From Coriaria nepalensis (Eukaryota; Streptophyta; Magnoliopsida; Cucurbitales; Coriariaceae), in the NCBI GenBank assembly GCA_027186245.1, contig CP114498.1, positions 2,859,501-2,923,500 on the forward strand: 64,000 bases of DNA. The letters run 5' to 3'. How positions within the stretch are numbered: the first letter of the stretch is position 1; every line of letters starts with the position of its first letter. Position numbers and translations under genes: made by a program. Positions 11,902 to 22,391 of this stretch are shown in pieces. Under the pieces are notes generated by a model, which had not been told where the DNA came from, ran no database searches, and saw nothing but the letters and a program-made list of their open reading frames with translations.

Positions 11902-12295
11902 AGGCTTTTCCTTTTATTTGGTCTTCGTTTGTAGGAGCTTGAAACTAGTTGGGCTTGTAAATTGGGTTTTTGAAATTGCAACTCCTCAAGGTCAAGGTCC
12001 TGATCTGATCGGCATGTCGTTTCTTTGGTTGACTAATACATTCCATTTTGAAATTAATCTGTCTTAATTATATTCTTTCAAGAATGAAGGCATTGAAATG
12101 AAATCCTGTTTAAAGAAACCAACTCACAAAAAGAAGAAATAATTACTTGCCGTTTCATATCATAATAACTCAAATGATATCAATCAATGAGATGAAGCAA
12201 TTTACCTGTGTTAATAGGAAGTGAGTCTACTGAAATCACCTGTGTGTGACAAAATGCCTGATTGACTGCTTGAGCTTACGGTAGGTAGTTTAACA
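11902..12295. other. intergenic
   Basis: Likely trailer of the proline-rich relic, then unremarkable sequence leading to the thymidylate kinase promoter. No gene is seen. Confidence 0.4.
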
Positions 12296-12299
12296 ACAC

Positions 12300-12440
12300 T
12301 GATCCAGCCCATATACTGGGCTTTAAAAAGTTTCTAAATCCAAGATGAAAGCCCATTCGCAGCCCATTCCCCACTTTTTCGTTTTTCCCTCCCAATCTTT
12401 CCCCAAACGCATTCCCTCTCTCTCTCTCTCTCACATGCAA
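12300..12440 (+). promoter_or_regulatory. GCCCA/TGGGC-rich core promoter of thymidylate kinase
   Basis: Four GCCCA/TGGGC elements lie within 70 bases (about 12306, 12318, 12350 and 12362), followed by a CTCTCT leader at 12415-12432. Such site II-like motifs are common upstream of plant replication, ribosomal and mitochondrial genes, which fits a dTMP kinase. Confidence 0.5.
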
Positions 12441-12636
12441 TCAGGTCGCAGGCGAATGTGAATTCTCATCATCTTCACCCAATCTTCCCCTAATTTTCAT
12501 GGTTTTCTCTCTTCCGAATCAGTGAACCTTCAAAACCGGTTTTCACTTTCTAATTCCCCTATAAGTCTGCATGTTCCTGATTTTAGTCGCGACAACTTGA
12601 ATATGAAGCTTCTTATAGTATGTATAATTTTTATTG

Positions 12637-14169
12637 ATGGCGGCTTCTAGGTTTAGAGAAGGACATAAGCTTTGCCTGCTTTCGCACTATTCAGTCTTTG
12701 TAAGGAATCCTTTTCATATGATTTTTATATCTAATAGACTTTCAGCAATTTTCGCCGTATAATTTTGAGGTCATTATAGAATTTTAAGAAACCATATGAG
12801 AAATTAGATGTTGGAAGAGTTTTATTTTATTTTTTAATTTTTTAATTTTTTTAATTTTTTAATTTTTTTTTTCTTGCAATTGTGAAGATTCCTGTATGTC
12901 CTCAACTAGTTTGGCAATTTGGACTGAGTTTAAGTAACATTAAGATGTGGGAACAGTAACCCTAGAGGAGCCTTTATTGTTCTAGGAGGCTTGGACCGAT
13001 GTGGGAAGACTACTCAGTCTAGTCGACTAGTCAAATACTTGGAAGCATTAGGGCTCTCTGCTGAATTATGGCGATTTCCAGACAGAACCACAAGTGTAGG
13101 CCAAATGATATCTTCCTATCTTTCAAATGAATCACAGCTGGATGATCGCACAATTCATCTTCTCTTTAGTACCAATCGCTGGGAAAAACAGTTTGTTATT
13201 GTATTTATATATTTACTTTTCCTTTTGAGAGTAAACATATCCAAGGTTGTGAGTATCTTAATTGTGTATGAATTACAGATCCTTGATGGAGACTAAATTG
13301 AAGAGCGGAACTACTCTCATTGTTGATCGTTACTCTTACTCAGGAGTGGCTTTCTCATCTGCCAAAGGACTCGGAATTGATTGGTGCAAGGTAAATATAC
13401 AGCATGGATTTTTTTTTTTTAAACTAGTACTTAATAAGTTTATGTTGTAGTTATATAGCACTGTTCTTTTGCAGGCGCCTGAGGCCGGGTTACTAGCTCC
13501 GGATGTGGTATTGTACCTTGACATCTCACCCGAAGTAAGTTGAGGCTATTAGGATAATTGTCAAATTTTTGTTTGGTCAAAGCTGGCATGAAATACTGCC
13601 TGTTTTATATGAATATTGATGTCGGCATTTCACATTGACCATTTCACTCGGTAAAATCAAATAGATTAAGTGAGGCATGTAAGAGGTACATAGATATATA
13701 TGCTTTATCCATATAGCCCATATCATGGTCACTAATCTGTATTTCAAAACAATCAGAACGCTGCAGAAAGAGGAGGCTATGGAATAGAGAGGTATGAGAA
13801 ACTTAATTTTCAGAACAAAGTTGCCAAATACTATGAGCTCCTCCACGATCCCTCATGGAAGGTATCCCTTTTCTTTCATTTTTCTTCTTAGTTTGCTCAT
13901 TTAAAGATGTGTTTTAGTAATATTTCTGAATTCTGATAAATGAACAACCTTTTTTTGCATTACCATTTAATTCTCTATACTTAGTTTCTCTAATACGGTT
14001 TCAGGTGATCAATGCTGGGCAATCAATGGAAGAAGTCGAGAAGCAATTACAAGAGATTGTATCGAATTGTATCTCGGGATGCCGAAATGGCAAACCCCTT
14101 TCTCAACCTCTGGTTAAATTAGATTCTGTTCATCCCTATTACTGTGATTATCATGGAACTTATTTATAG
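12637..14169 (+). CDS. TMPK: thymidylate (dTMP) kinase
   Basis: Enzyme that phosphorylates dTMP to dTDP with ATP for DNA synthesis; related to Arabidopsis ZEU1. Supported exons: about 12970-13190 (P-loop LDRCGKTTQ, then [34 protein letters not shown]), 13279-13390 ([20 protein letters not shown], the DRY/SGVA region), 13475-13534 ([13 protein letters not shown]), 13757-13861 ([13 protein letters not shown], the lid) and 14005-14169 (to TAG). Phases agree from the P-loop exon onward. The first coding exon is uncertain: an ATG at 12637 opens a 63-nt stretch ([12 protein letters not shown]) ending at a GTAAGG donor, but its phase does not join cleanly to the next exon. The residue before the P-loop is Gly ([10 protein letters not shown]) where the family has Glu (VLEGLDRCGK). 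It converges on the uS15 gene, with 371 bases between stops. Confidence 0.88.
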
Positions 14170-14540
14170 TTATGATTTACTATATACTCATGAATTATCC
14201 CAAGAATTTTGAATAAACTAAAATTAATTGTTCATAACTAAAGTTGGCAGCTTACGAAATTGAATTTTCAATTTTGGCAACAAAGAACTTATTCCCAATG
14301 ATTACACTCTTTTAAGTGAGGAAACACAAATAAAATCAAGAAACAGAATTATTAGACTTGCGATAATAAGGCCAAGCACAGCGCAGCCTACTTGTTGAGC
14401 AACATAGATTATGGAACTGAAGCAAAATACAAAATGGCTTGACATTATCCCTCGCTACAAAATGAAGGAAAAGAGGATGAATGTTTTATCAGATACAAGG
14501 AAAATAACAGACCATGAAATCTGAAGTGTACTAATCTCCA

Positions 14541-16669
14541 TCAGTGCTTATAATCCGGGTTGTCTCTTAGACCCAGCCTAGAAAGAACAAGGGTGTAGGA
14601 ATCCCAATCGGTTCTTCTGAGATACTTCAATAATTTCTTTCTCTGCTGCACCATCGCTAATAGGCCCTTCTTGGAATGCTTATCCTGATTGATAATCATA
14701 ATAACAGTATTGGCATAGTAAGTACAGTTTTCAACGCCAGATCCAGATTCATTTATGAGACAAACTTAGAAAAAAGAGACAGTAACTAGACTATTATCTT
14801 TTTTTTTCATTCACCTTTTTGTGCAAGACTTTAGATAGATGTTTGATTTTAGTTGTCAGTTGTGCCACTGCAAAAGCAATATAAAAAAGAAATCTGTAAG
14901 AAAATCCTTGAACCAAATGAAACATGTATTTTGATAAGCAAAATTAACCAATGAGCAAGCACTTGCAATCAGAAATACAATCGAGGAAGAAATCAAAATC
15001 AAAACTTTGTTATATACCTTGAACTCGAGCGGATCCACAATCTGACTCTGACATTTTAAACTCGTCTCTGACTTTTGCTAGCTCGATTTTCAGCTTGTCT
15101 GCAGAAGACATGTTATCCGGATGGAAATACTGCACGAAGAAAGAGAAACATAAAAAAGAATATAAGAACTAAGATCACTTTCATGAGAAGTATAACAATT
15201 CAAGGGTGAGTTCAAAGTTTAAAACACCATATGCACATGATAAACAGAATGATACTAGCAAATGCGGATCAACTTTATACATGTTTTGATTTTTTATAAT
15301 ATAGCACAAATATATATCAAGCTAAAATTGTCCATTGACAAAAAAAAAAAAAACGTATTTGCCTGTTCTATAAGATGCTCCTTGGGAGGTTGAAGCATGT
15401 AGCTGGGTGTTCGCCCAATCTGACTCAAGAAATCCAGCCGGTGCACTGATGCAGAAAACAAAAATAAAAAATCAATCAATAAATTACATGAAATACAAGT
15501 GAAATGCAAGTAAAATCCATCTGGGTCTAACAACTTCACAATTTCTGTAAACTAATCTCTTCCGTTTTGGCAAGAACCATATAAATAATGGAATTCCACT
15601 AACCCAAAAACCCGCTCCATTCCATTTCTGAAAAGTCCTAATAACCATTCAATCATGCCATAGATTAAAAGAAGTACTAATCTCAAGAAAATAGAACCAG
15701 TTTTTATGAATTTTTACCTGGGGATTTCTTAGCTTTCTCATCATTAGACATCTTCATTCTAACCAAGCTATCCCTCAAATCCTTGAAAGCAACACCTCCG
15801 ATCCGGGATTCAGTCTCCTTCTCCTCCATCTCTCTCAGCTTCATCAACCTTTCGTTCAACTCGTTCAACGAAAACCACCCCCCTCCTTTCTTCATCTCCT
15901 CTTCCGGCCTCAACTTCCTCAACTTCTCTCCCAATTCAGCATGACTATACATCTTCACAAACTCAGTCTTCATCACGGCACTTTCCCCTTCTTTCCTCTC
16001 CCTCATTTCCTTTCCAAACACCTGCGCCGGCAACCTGTCCGTCCCTCCAATCATCATTGCCGAAGCAGGCGAGGAATCCGACGGTTTCAGTTTCAAAGTG
16101 TCCTTAAACGCCGATAACGACATCGACTGTGCTCCTCCTCTCCTCTCGTTTGAGGATTTGAGATGACGTAAGCTTTCACGGATCGCATCGAACGAGTAAG
16201 CGGTATTGTATTCATTCGGTTTATCCGTCGCGTTTTTCTTAGACAGTTCCTGAATTGAGATTTGCGGCGATGATGAAGAAGGAAGAGCTGAAAATGGAGT
16301 TGGGGAGTTCGAGCCGGTTGGAGGAGGAGCGGATGATCTGCGTCGGAATTCGGAGAGATTCTTCTGGATTTCCGCGATCGAAGCAGAAGCTGAAGCCTTG
16401 GAGGTGGGAAACGATGCAGATGGAAATGATGGTCTTCTAGGGCCGGGAGGAGAAATACCTTGCTGTTTCTGATAATCTTGATGCTTGAGGCTAGCTTTGA
16501 CGTCGTTGAAGTAAGAGGAGAAGGAAGAAGAATTCGACGTGGTGGGGATGGTTTGGTCGTTCGGATCGGGAGGGGGATTGGAGTTGGTGGAGAAGAGGTG
16601 GAGAAGAGAAGAATGGACAAGAGTTTTTGGATGTATAGGCCGGAGGTGATTCTGAATTTGAAGCGCCAT
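14541..16669 (-). CDS. mitochondrial-type small-subunit ribosomal protein uS15 with long N-terminal extension
   Basis: Five exons on the minus strand: 16669-15718, 15445-15363, 15129-15018, 14867-14815 and 14684-14541, together 447 residues with consistent phases. The C-terminal part is a ribosomal S15 domain: MSSADKLKIELAKVRDEFKM, VAQLTTKIKHLSKVLHKK, then DKHSKKGLLAMVQQRKKLLK and YLRRTDWDSYTLVLSRLGL, ending GLRDNPDYKH. S15 binds 16S-type rRNA in the small subunit. The 317-codon first exon encodes a Ser/Pro-rich, mitochondria-style presequence (MALQIQNHLRPIHPKTLVHS) and a low-complexity extension, as in the large plant S15/NS1 proteins; bacterial S15 is about 90 residues. The intron after 15363 starts with GC rather than GT (CAG/GCAAAT). 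Organelle targeting is inferred from the N-terminus. Confidence 0.88.
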
Positions 16670-16784
16670 TGAAGGGGAGGATGTGAAGCTCGAAGGTTCT
16701 CTGATACGTCAGGGATGAAGAACGTAAAAAGATTAGGGTTTGGAAGTTGACGGTAGTGGCCACCGTCGAGTGTCGGGGTTTTAG

Positions 16785-16895
16785 GATACTGGGCTTAATG
16801 TTTGGGCCGTGTAAATTGGATCTGCTCTTTTATTGGGCCTCATTCGGGAAAGAGGGTATCTCTCCTGCTGGCGCCTGACCCAATATATTTGGGCT
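16785..16895 (-). promoter_or_regulatory. TGGGC-rich promoter of the uS15 gene
   Basis: Four TGGGC elements occur at about 16790, 16803, 16833 and 16890, upstream of the ATG at 16667-16669 on the minus strand. The thymidylate kinase promoter has the same motif class, typical of housekeeping and organelle ribosomal genes in plants. Confidence 0.5.
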
Positions 16896-16899
16896 TGGA

Positions 16900-17255
16900 G
16901 CTTTGGACTCTTTTCTTTGTATCTTTCTTTTCCTTTAATCAAGTGTGAATGTTATAAAATATAGGATTTGAAAGCTTGATGGGCAAAGTCAGTTAGACAA
17001 TAAAACAAAAAAGTAACGAGAGACTTGATAAATCAAGTAATGATTCCTCACCTTTCTAAAAAATTTCATATTTTCTCAAATCCCATCCCATTTGAAATTC
17101 AAACAAACAACTTTGAATTCAAATCAAAGTCCATATCTAGTCGGTAATATCGACTACAGATCGTAATATGTCGGTTAATTATCGAGTTAATTAAATCGAT
17201 CGAGTATATTTCTATTTCGGAAAAAATGTAAGATTTATCTTGCAACTCAGTTTCT

Positions 17256-17286
<31 letters not shown>

Positions 17287-17940
17287 TAATAAAAGAAAAT
17301 AGAATGAAAATGTATCTAAATCTTCTTCTTTTTCTTCATCTTAATTAAATTTGCCAAAAAAAGTAAAAACAGAAAATTGAAGTACAATTGCACGAAGAAA
17401 AAGGCGCACACACACAGAACAGACACTAATCGCATGCAACTCAACCCTCATCATTCCATTCCATTTCCATTCTGACTTTTTGACTTTTTCAAAAAAAAAA
17501 TACTAAATATATATAGTAAAAATAAGAATAAATATAAATAAAAATAAAAAATAAAATTACAAAAATGGAGAGTTCTCACACAACATTTCTCACCGTCCTC
17601 ATTACTAGGACTTAAGCGCGTGCACATCACACCCTCTCATTTGACCTTTTTGATATCCATCTTGACTGACATCTTCCGTCTCCTGGTGGCCGGTCCCCTC
17701 CCATCTCCAAAGCACGAAGGTAGCCCGAAAAGAAAAGAAAAGTTGAGGAAAAATATAAACTAATTAAAAGTCAGTGCCACGTAATTTCACTGGTGTGACC
17801 CAAAATAAACAAATAGTAGGAGTGAGAGAGAGACAGAGCTTTTTTTTTTTTTTTTTTAGAGAGAGAAATTAATCCACATACAACAAGAACGAGGGGTTGG
17901 CAACAAAGAGCAATTGCATCCACTCCCCCTATCATAAATA
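16900..17940. other. intergenic and upstream region of the EAR-motif gene
   Basis: No coding signal. Contains several A or T runs (for example 17260-17282 and 17840-17858) and the upstream promoter of the gene at 18061. Confidence 0.4.
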
Positions 17941-17947
17941 TTCTACG

Positions 17948-17956
17948 TATATAAAT
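17948..17956 (+). promoter_or_regulatory. probable TATA box of the EAR-motif gene
   Basis: TATATAAAT lies 105 bases before the ATG at 18061 and is followed by a (CT)n leader at about 18013-18035. Confidence 0.55.
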
Positions 17957-18060
17957 CCCTCGCCTCTCTCTCTACACCTACTGTTTTTTCTTCATCGCCA
18001 CCAAACTCAACCTCTCTCTCTCTCTCTCTCTCTCTAGTGAACCAGGAAGAAGATCGCGGT

Positions 18061-20660
18061 ATGAGCGGTGACGAGTGGGTCAAGGTGGCTATGGAGGACG
18101 ACTCTGTGGTCGTGGAGCTACTTCTCCAGCTTAATCTGGCTCAGCCTCCTCCGTCGCTCACGGCGGCGAAGAGACTCGCGTACTCAGGTCTCCACCTCGA
18201 CTGGACTGTTCGTCAACAGCGTTCTAGACAGGTTCCAAGGCACTTAGTTGACGCTAAGAAGAAGTCTGAGCGCACCAGAGGTAGCCCGACGACGCCGCTC
18301 TCTTGGAGTGGTGCCACCTCCGCTAGCGGCGGTGCCGGTGGTTGTGCTGCCGAAGGCGTCGAGGAGTCTAGCCGGCTCACCAATTCGTCTGACGGTGCGA
18401 GATCTAAGGTTCGTTTCATTTATTAAGTTCCGGTAACTGATTCTGACTTGGTGACTCGCACCGAGTCAGGCGGTTTCTATATCTTTTAAAATTTATTTAT
18501 ATAGATCGATTAGTTTTCATGAGGGGTCAAGCTCGATGGTGTGTCCTGCTTTCAGTTTCAGCCAAAGCGCCTGTCAGATTTTCTTTTTCCTTCCTTTTCA
18601 ATCTTTTTAGGAGTTTCTGTTATTCCTTTTTTTTTCCTTTTTTTTTTTAAATTGTAAGATTACGAAAACATCTCGCCCTGCATGGAGATGGCTATCATAG
18701 CCACTCCAGGGCTAATCTTGTCCTCCAGTTCACCGGATCGGAGTGCTTGTGGACGGACCATCTGGCCTGCCGTCGCCGTTTCCCCACCTTAACCTACTCT
18801 GACCAAAATGCCCTCACCAGTTCAGCTATATATATATATATAATTTTTTTTTTTTTCGTCACAGAGAATTGGGTGACCTTCATTGAAAGCATTGAGTCAA
18901 GGAGAATCGAATTAATGACTTGCAATATCACGTTTTCATCTCACAACAGTCACGCTCCATGTCATATATCATATTCGCATGTATTACGAATATACCCTTC
19001 CAATGCAAGGTTACTCTGGTCATTAACCTGTCTCATGAAAGTTTCCACCCCAAAACCGGCTTCTATCTCTTTGTTGGAGTCAATCAAAACCGGCTTCTTT
19101 TCAACCCAAAAGAAAAATTAGTCAAATTCCTCCTCCGTCCATAGTCGTTTAAACCCTAAGCCCCCCACGTTCTAGGGTATTACCATTACGGTCCTTAAGC
19201 ACACAAAATGGGCCGCCTGTTTTTATCGGTGGCGTGTTTTCGTGGCAAGTATGTCCTCTTTGCATATTTAGTTTGGTGTAATGTTGGTAGTGGTTGTGCG
19301 CTTTATGCTTGGCTCCCAACCAAAAAATAAATAAATAAATAAAATCCAATTAATATAATATATTTTATTTTATTTTTATTGGGCTGTTAATTGCTCTTAA
19401 TTACAACCTGTCAATACTGCCCTTTTTTAATGCTAATTGGGGTCCAAAACCAAGGCGAGGTAGACTTTAATACATAACATTATATTATACGGGTCAAATA
19501 GATGTTTATGCTTTGGAGGTGGGGACCAGATTGCCACCAACATTGATATTTCAAGAACTTTTGTGACCATTCGTATTCATCAACTTAATCCAAATTTTTT
19601 TTTTTTTTTTTACAAATTTCTAACAACTTAGCAGAAATAGCCATTTATAAGGGATACTTAGACTGTGTCACGGGCAGGGCACGTGATAATTTCTTGGGCA
19701 TGTGATAAGACCAAAAACTGTTGGTTCTGGACCTTCTGTGTAGGCTTTTGCTTTTTATAATTCTGTGCTATAATAGTAATAATGATAATAATACAGGTGG
19801 TGGGTTTTGATTTGTGTAGTGACTCTAGTGTACTACCCTTTTACTTTCTTTCGTTTTGGATGGAGTTGCTGATTAACAGATGTTGTTGGGTGTTTTGTTG
19901 CAGATGGCTGCTATTAAGAATTATAAAACAGCGATGTTAAAGAAGAAGTCTAGAAAACGGAAGGTACAATTTACCATTATTGTTATTACCAAGCTGCCGT
20001 CTCACTCTGCTCTTTTTTTTTTCTCTCTTTTTTTTTTTTAATGTTTCTTAATGATTCCTTCTTTTTGTTGGTTTCTTCTTTGACAGCAGTCGTTAGGCGA
20101 ACTTAAAGAGGAAGAAAGTTTGTTATTGAAGGAAAGAAAAAATTTGAAAAATGTACGTTTTTTTTTTCTTTTGTTCTAAGTCATCTATTTAGTTTTCGAT
20201 TGTTTTTATTTTTTTTCTTCCTTTTTTTCCAAGTATGAGTAATGGGATTCATTTTTGTTGGATTTTGTATTATAAGCAGGCATTGGCATCCTTGCGTCTC
20301 GCTGTAGAGAAACAGAGAGCAACAAATGGAAGCTTGAAAAAGATGAAGGTGAAAACTTGCCCCTCTCTATCTTTGTCATCATTGATTTAAATATCTCCAT
20401 TTTGGATGGCATCTAAGCATGTGCACTAAAATTGTATTTCATTACAGCTTGATATGCAACCGGTTGAGACGATAAAAACAGCATCAACCTCGGACCAACC
20501 CGAACCCCAGAAAACCGAGACAATATATATTCCAAGACAAAGTCTGTCTAATGTATCTTGCAAACTACAAGAGATGGTCAGAATCCCAGAAAACGGGTTT
20601 ACATTGCCCGATCTAAATCTACCTTTCGACGAGCTTCCTGGGTCAACAGAGGATTTATAG
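18061..20660 (+). CDS. EAR-motif, basic and coiled-coil plant protein of unknown function
   Basis: Five exons, 18061-18408, 19904-19963, 20087-20152, 20280-20348 and 20448-20660, in phase, encode 251 residues. The N-terminus (MSGDEWVKVAMEDDSVVVEL) is a conserved-looking acidic/hydrophobic helix. Residues 117-136 form a Lys/Arg cluster (KKKSRKRK) that looks like a nuclear localisation signal. Residues 137-185 are a heptad-like helix over three small exons (LLLKERKNLKN, ALASLRLAVEKQRATNGSL). The C-terminal region holds DLNLP at 236-240, an EAR-type repression motif known to recruit TOPLESS co-repressors. The layout, basic region then leucine-rich helix, recalls a short bZIP, but the bZIP signature is absent. 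A nuclear transcriptional repressor or adaptor is inferred; I do not recognise a named family. An in-frame GTG at 18037 precedes the ATG but is not needed. Confidence 0.8.
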
Positions 20661-21430
20661 GAGAATAAAAAAAAAAAAGTATACCTACATTTAGCTTTCC
20701 ACAAGCACCCACAAAGGAAGATCATCAATATATTTGTTCTTTTAGTGATATTATATCACAATTAGTTTCTCTAGTCTTAACCGATTGGTCCGATTATCCG
20801 TAACCGTATTTATTTATGTAACTGTGGGGCATTACGTCGACATGATCAGTACAGTAGAAGCTCCTAACCATGTAGGTAGTAGTACTGTTTCAATCTTGCT
20901 TCATAGATTTCTCTAAAGTGTGTCCAATAGATCAGTCCTTATCTCCTTTTCTCTTGGATATATTCCCAGATACTGTATTTGTTCAATAGATCATGATAAT
21001 ACAATATGTTAAATTTTCTCAAACTCCCCCCCTTTCTTTTATATCAATGTGACTTGACTTGCATTATTGCAATCCAATATCGTTTGGTTTTTCTCTGCTT
21101 GCTAATACAAAAGAAATCCTGCAAGTGGAAATATAGAGAATGAATGTGGGACCCACCCGTGGAAAATTTACTGCAGGAAGGGGGGCTTACGGCCCAAAGC
21201 CCATGCCATATATGTAGATGAATCGGACCACATAAAGGCCGACCCAGCCCAGCGCAGTCCAGTCGAAAACCCATTGAATCGACCGGGTCTTAACTTTTAA
21301 GTACAGAGTTTCTTCTGCAAGTGCAAGTACAAGTACAAATCCTTGAGACTGTTAACTGTAATAAGAGTTGTTTCTTTTTTGGAAGATGATATCATGATTT
21401 GTCACTGGATTTTCTATTTTCCAATTGTCG
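20661..21430. other. 3' region and intergenic
   Basis: 3' trailer of the EAR-motif gene to about 21000, then a GC-richer patch (21140-21290) with GGCCCA and AGCCCA motifs but no open gene next to it. Confidence 0.4.
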
Positions 21431-21437
21431 TACTACT

Positions 21438-21485
21438 GCTACTATTATTAGATATGAGTACGCTACTATTATTAGATATGAGTAC
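21438..21485. repeat. 24-bp exact tandem duplication at the edge of a hAT element
   Basis: GCTACTATTATTAGATATGA plus GTAC occurs twice in a row (21438-21461 and 21462-21485). The copy includes TAGATATGAG, which resembles the TAGGGATGAG end of the element that follows, so the duplication may mark its left border. Confidence 0.8.
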
Positions 21486-21959
21486 CGAGTCGGATCTGAC
21501 CTAATACACGTGAATATCCGAGAGTTTGATATCCGATCCGATTAAAATTGGAGAAGTTAAAATTTTTTAGTGTATAATTAATTATTTATATATATTAAAT
21601 TTATGGTGTATATAATTATATATTTATTTTTATGTTAATTAAAATATATACGTATACAATTTATTGTGATTAAAATTTGAGCAATATAATATTTAATTTA
21701 TATATAACTACCATTTATAAATTATATGCAAAGTACAAATGCATCCCAATCATAGAGTTTTATCATCATAACAGGTTGTGAAGTTTATCAACTAACATAA
21801 GCTCACCAAGTTAAAAAAACATCAACAAGTATCAACAACATCCACTTCATTTCTATACAACCGCGAACTTCACACTTGATGTTAAAAATTAAGAACTTAA
21901 TAAATATATATTATGTGGGAAACAAATAAATAATATATAACACAATAAAATATATAATA

Positions 21960-22310
21960 TTATAAATATGTATCATCATCTTCTTTATTGAAAACCTCTA
22001 TTGCATTCACAGCACCAGATAAGGTGAACGTCATGCCCGAAAACCAGCTTTGCATGCAAATAAGTGTCTCAACCATAGAGGGAGCAAACCGACTATGGAA
22101 GTCCACGATTGCACGTCCACTCATGCTAAACGTGGACTCTGAAGTAACCGTAAATATAAGTATGACAATCATATCTCTAACTACTTGCTGCAGTGTCGAG
22201 TACTTATGCCCATTTACCCTCCACCATCTTAGGACATCAAAGTGGTCATGGTAATCAACAAGACCGTCAATAATTAGATATTGCTCCACCTTTGTAGTCT
22301 ATCAAGTGAG
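21960..22310 (-). pseudogene. hAT transposase C-terminal dimerisation domain fragment
   Basis: The minus-strand frame reads DVLRWWRVNGHKYSTLQQVV then TSESTFSMSGRAIVDFHSRF, and ends ETLICMQSWFSG. WW, YPTL-like, SESTFS, GR and the final CxxxW order are the hallmarks of the hAT dimerisation region in plant RICESLEEPER-like transposases. The domain is open for about 100 codons, but no BED finger or catalytic region is present upstream. A second copy lies at 61227-61580. Confidence 0.85.
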
Positions 22311-22391
22311 CAATGTCAAATTACAACTTGCATAGAAATCTTTCACTAAATTATTAAGTCCCCGTGAATATCGTAAATGAGAACTTCATTG

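Noticed and set aside
16093..16620. 175-codon minus-strand frame within the uS15 first exon
   Set aside because: It overlaps the real coding frame in another phase and has no family features.
18409..19903. Extra open frames in the first intron of the EAR-motif gene
   Set aside because: They are short, overlap in several frames and lie between a clear donor and acceptor that keep the gene in phase.
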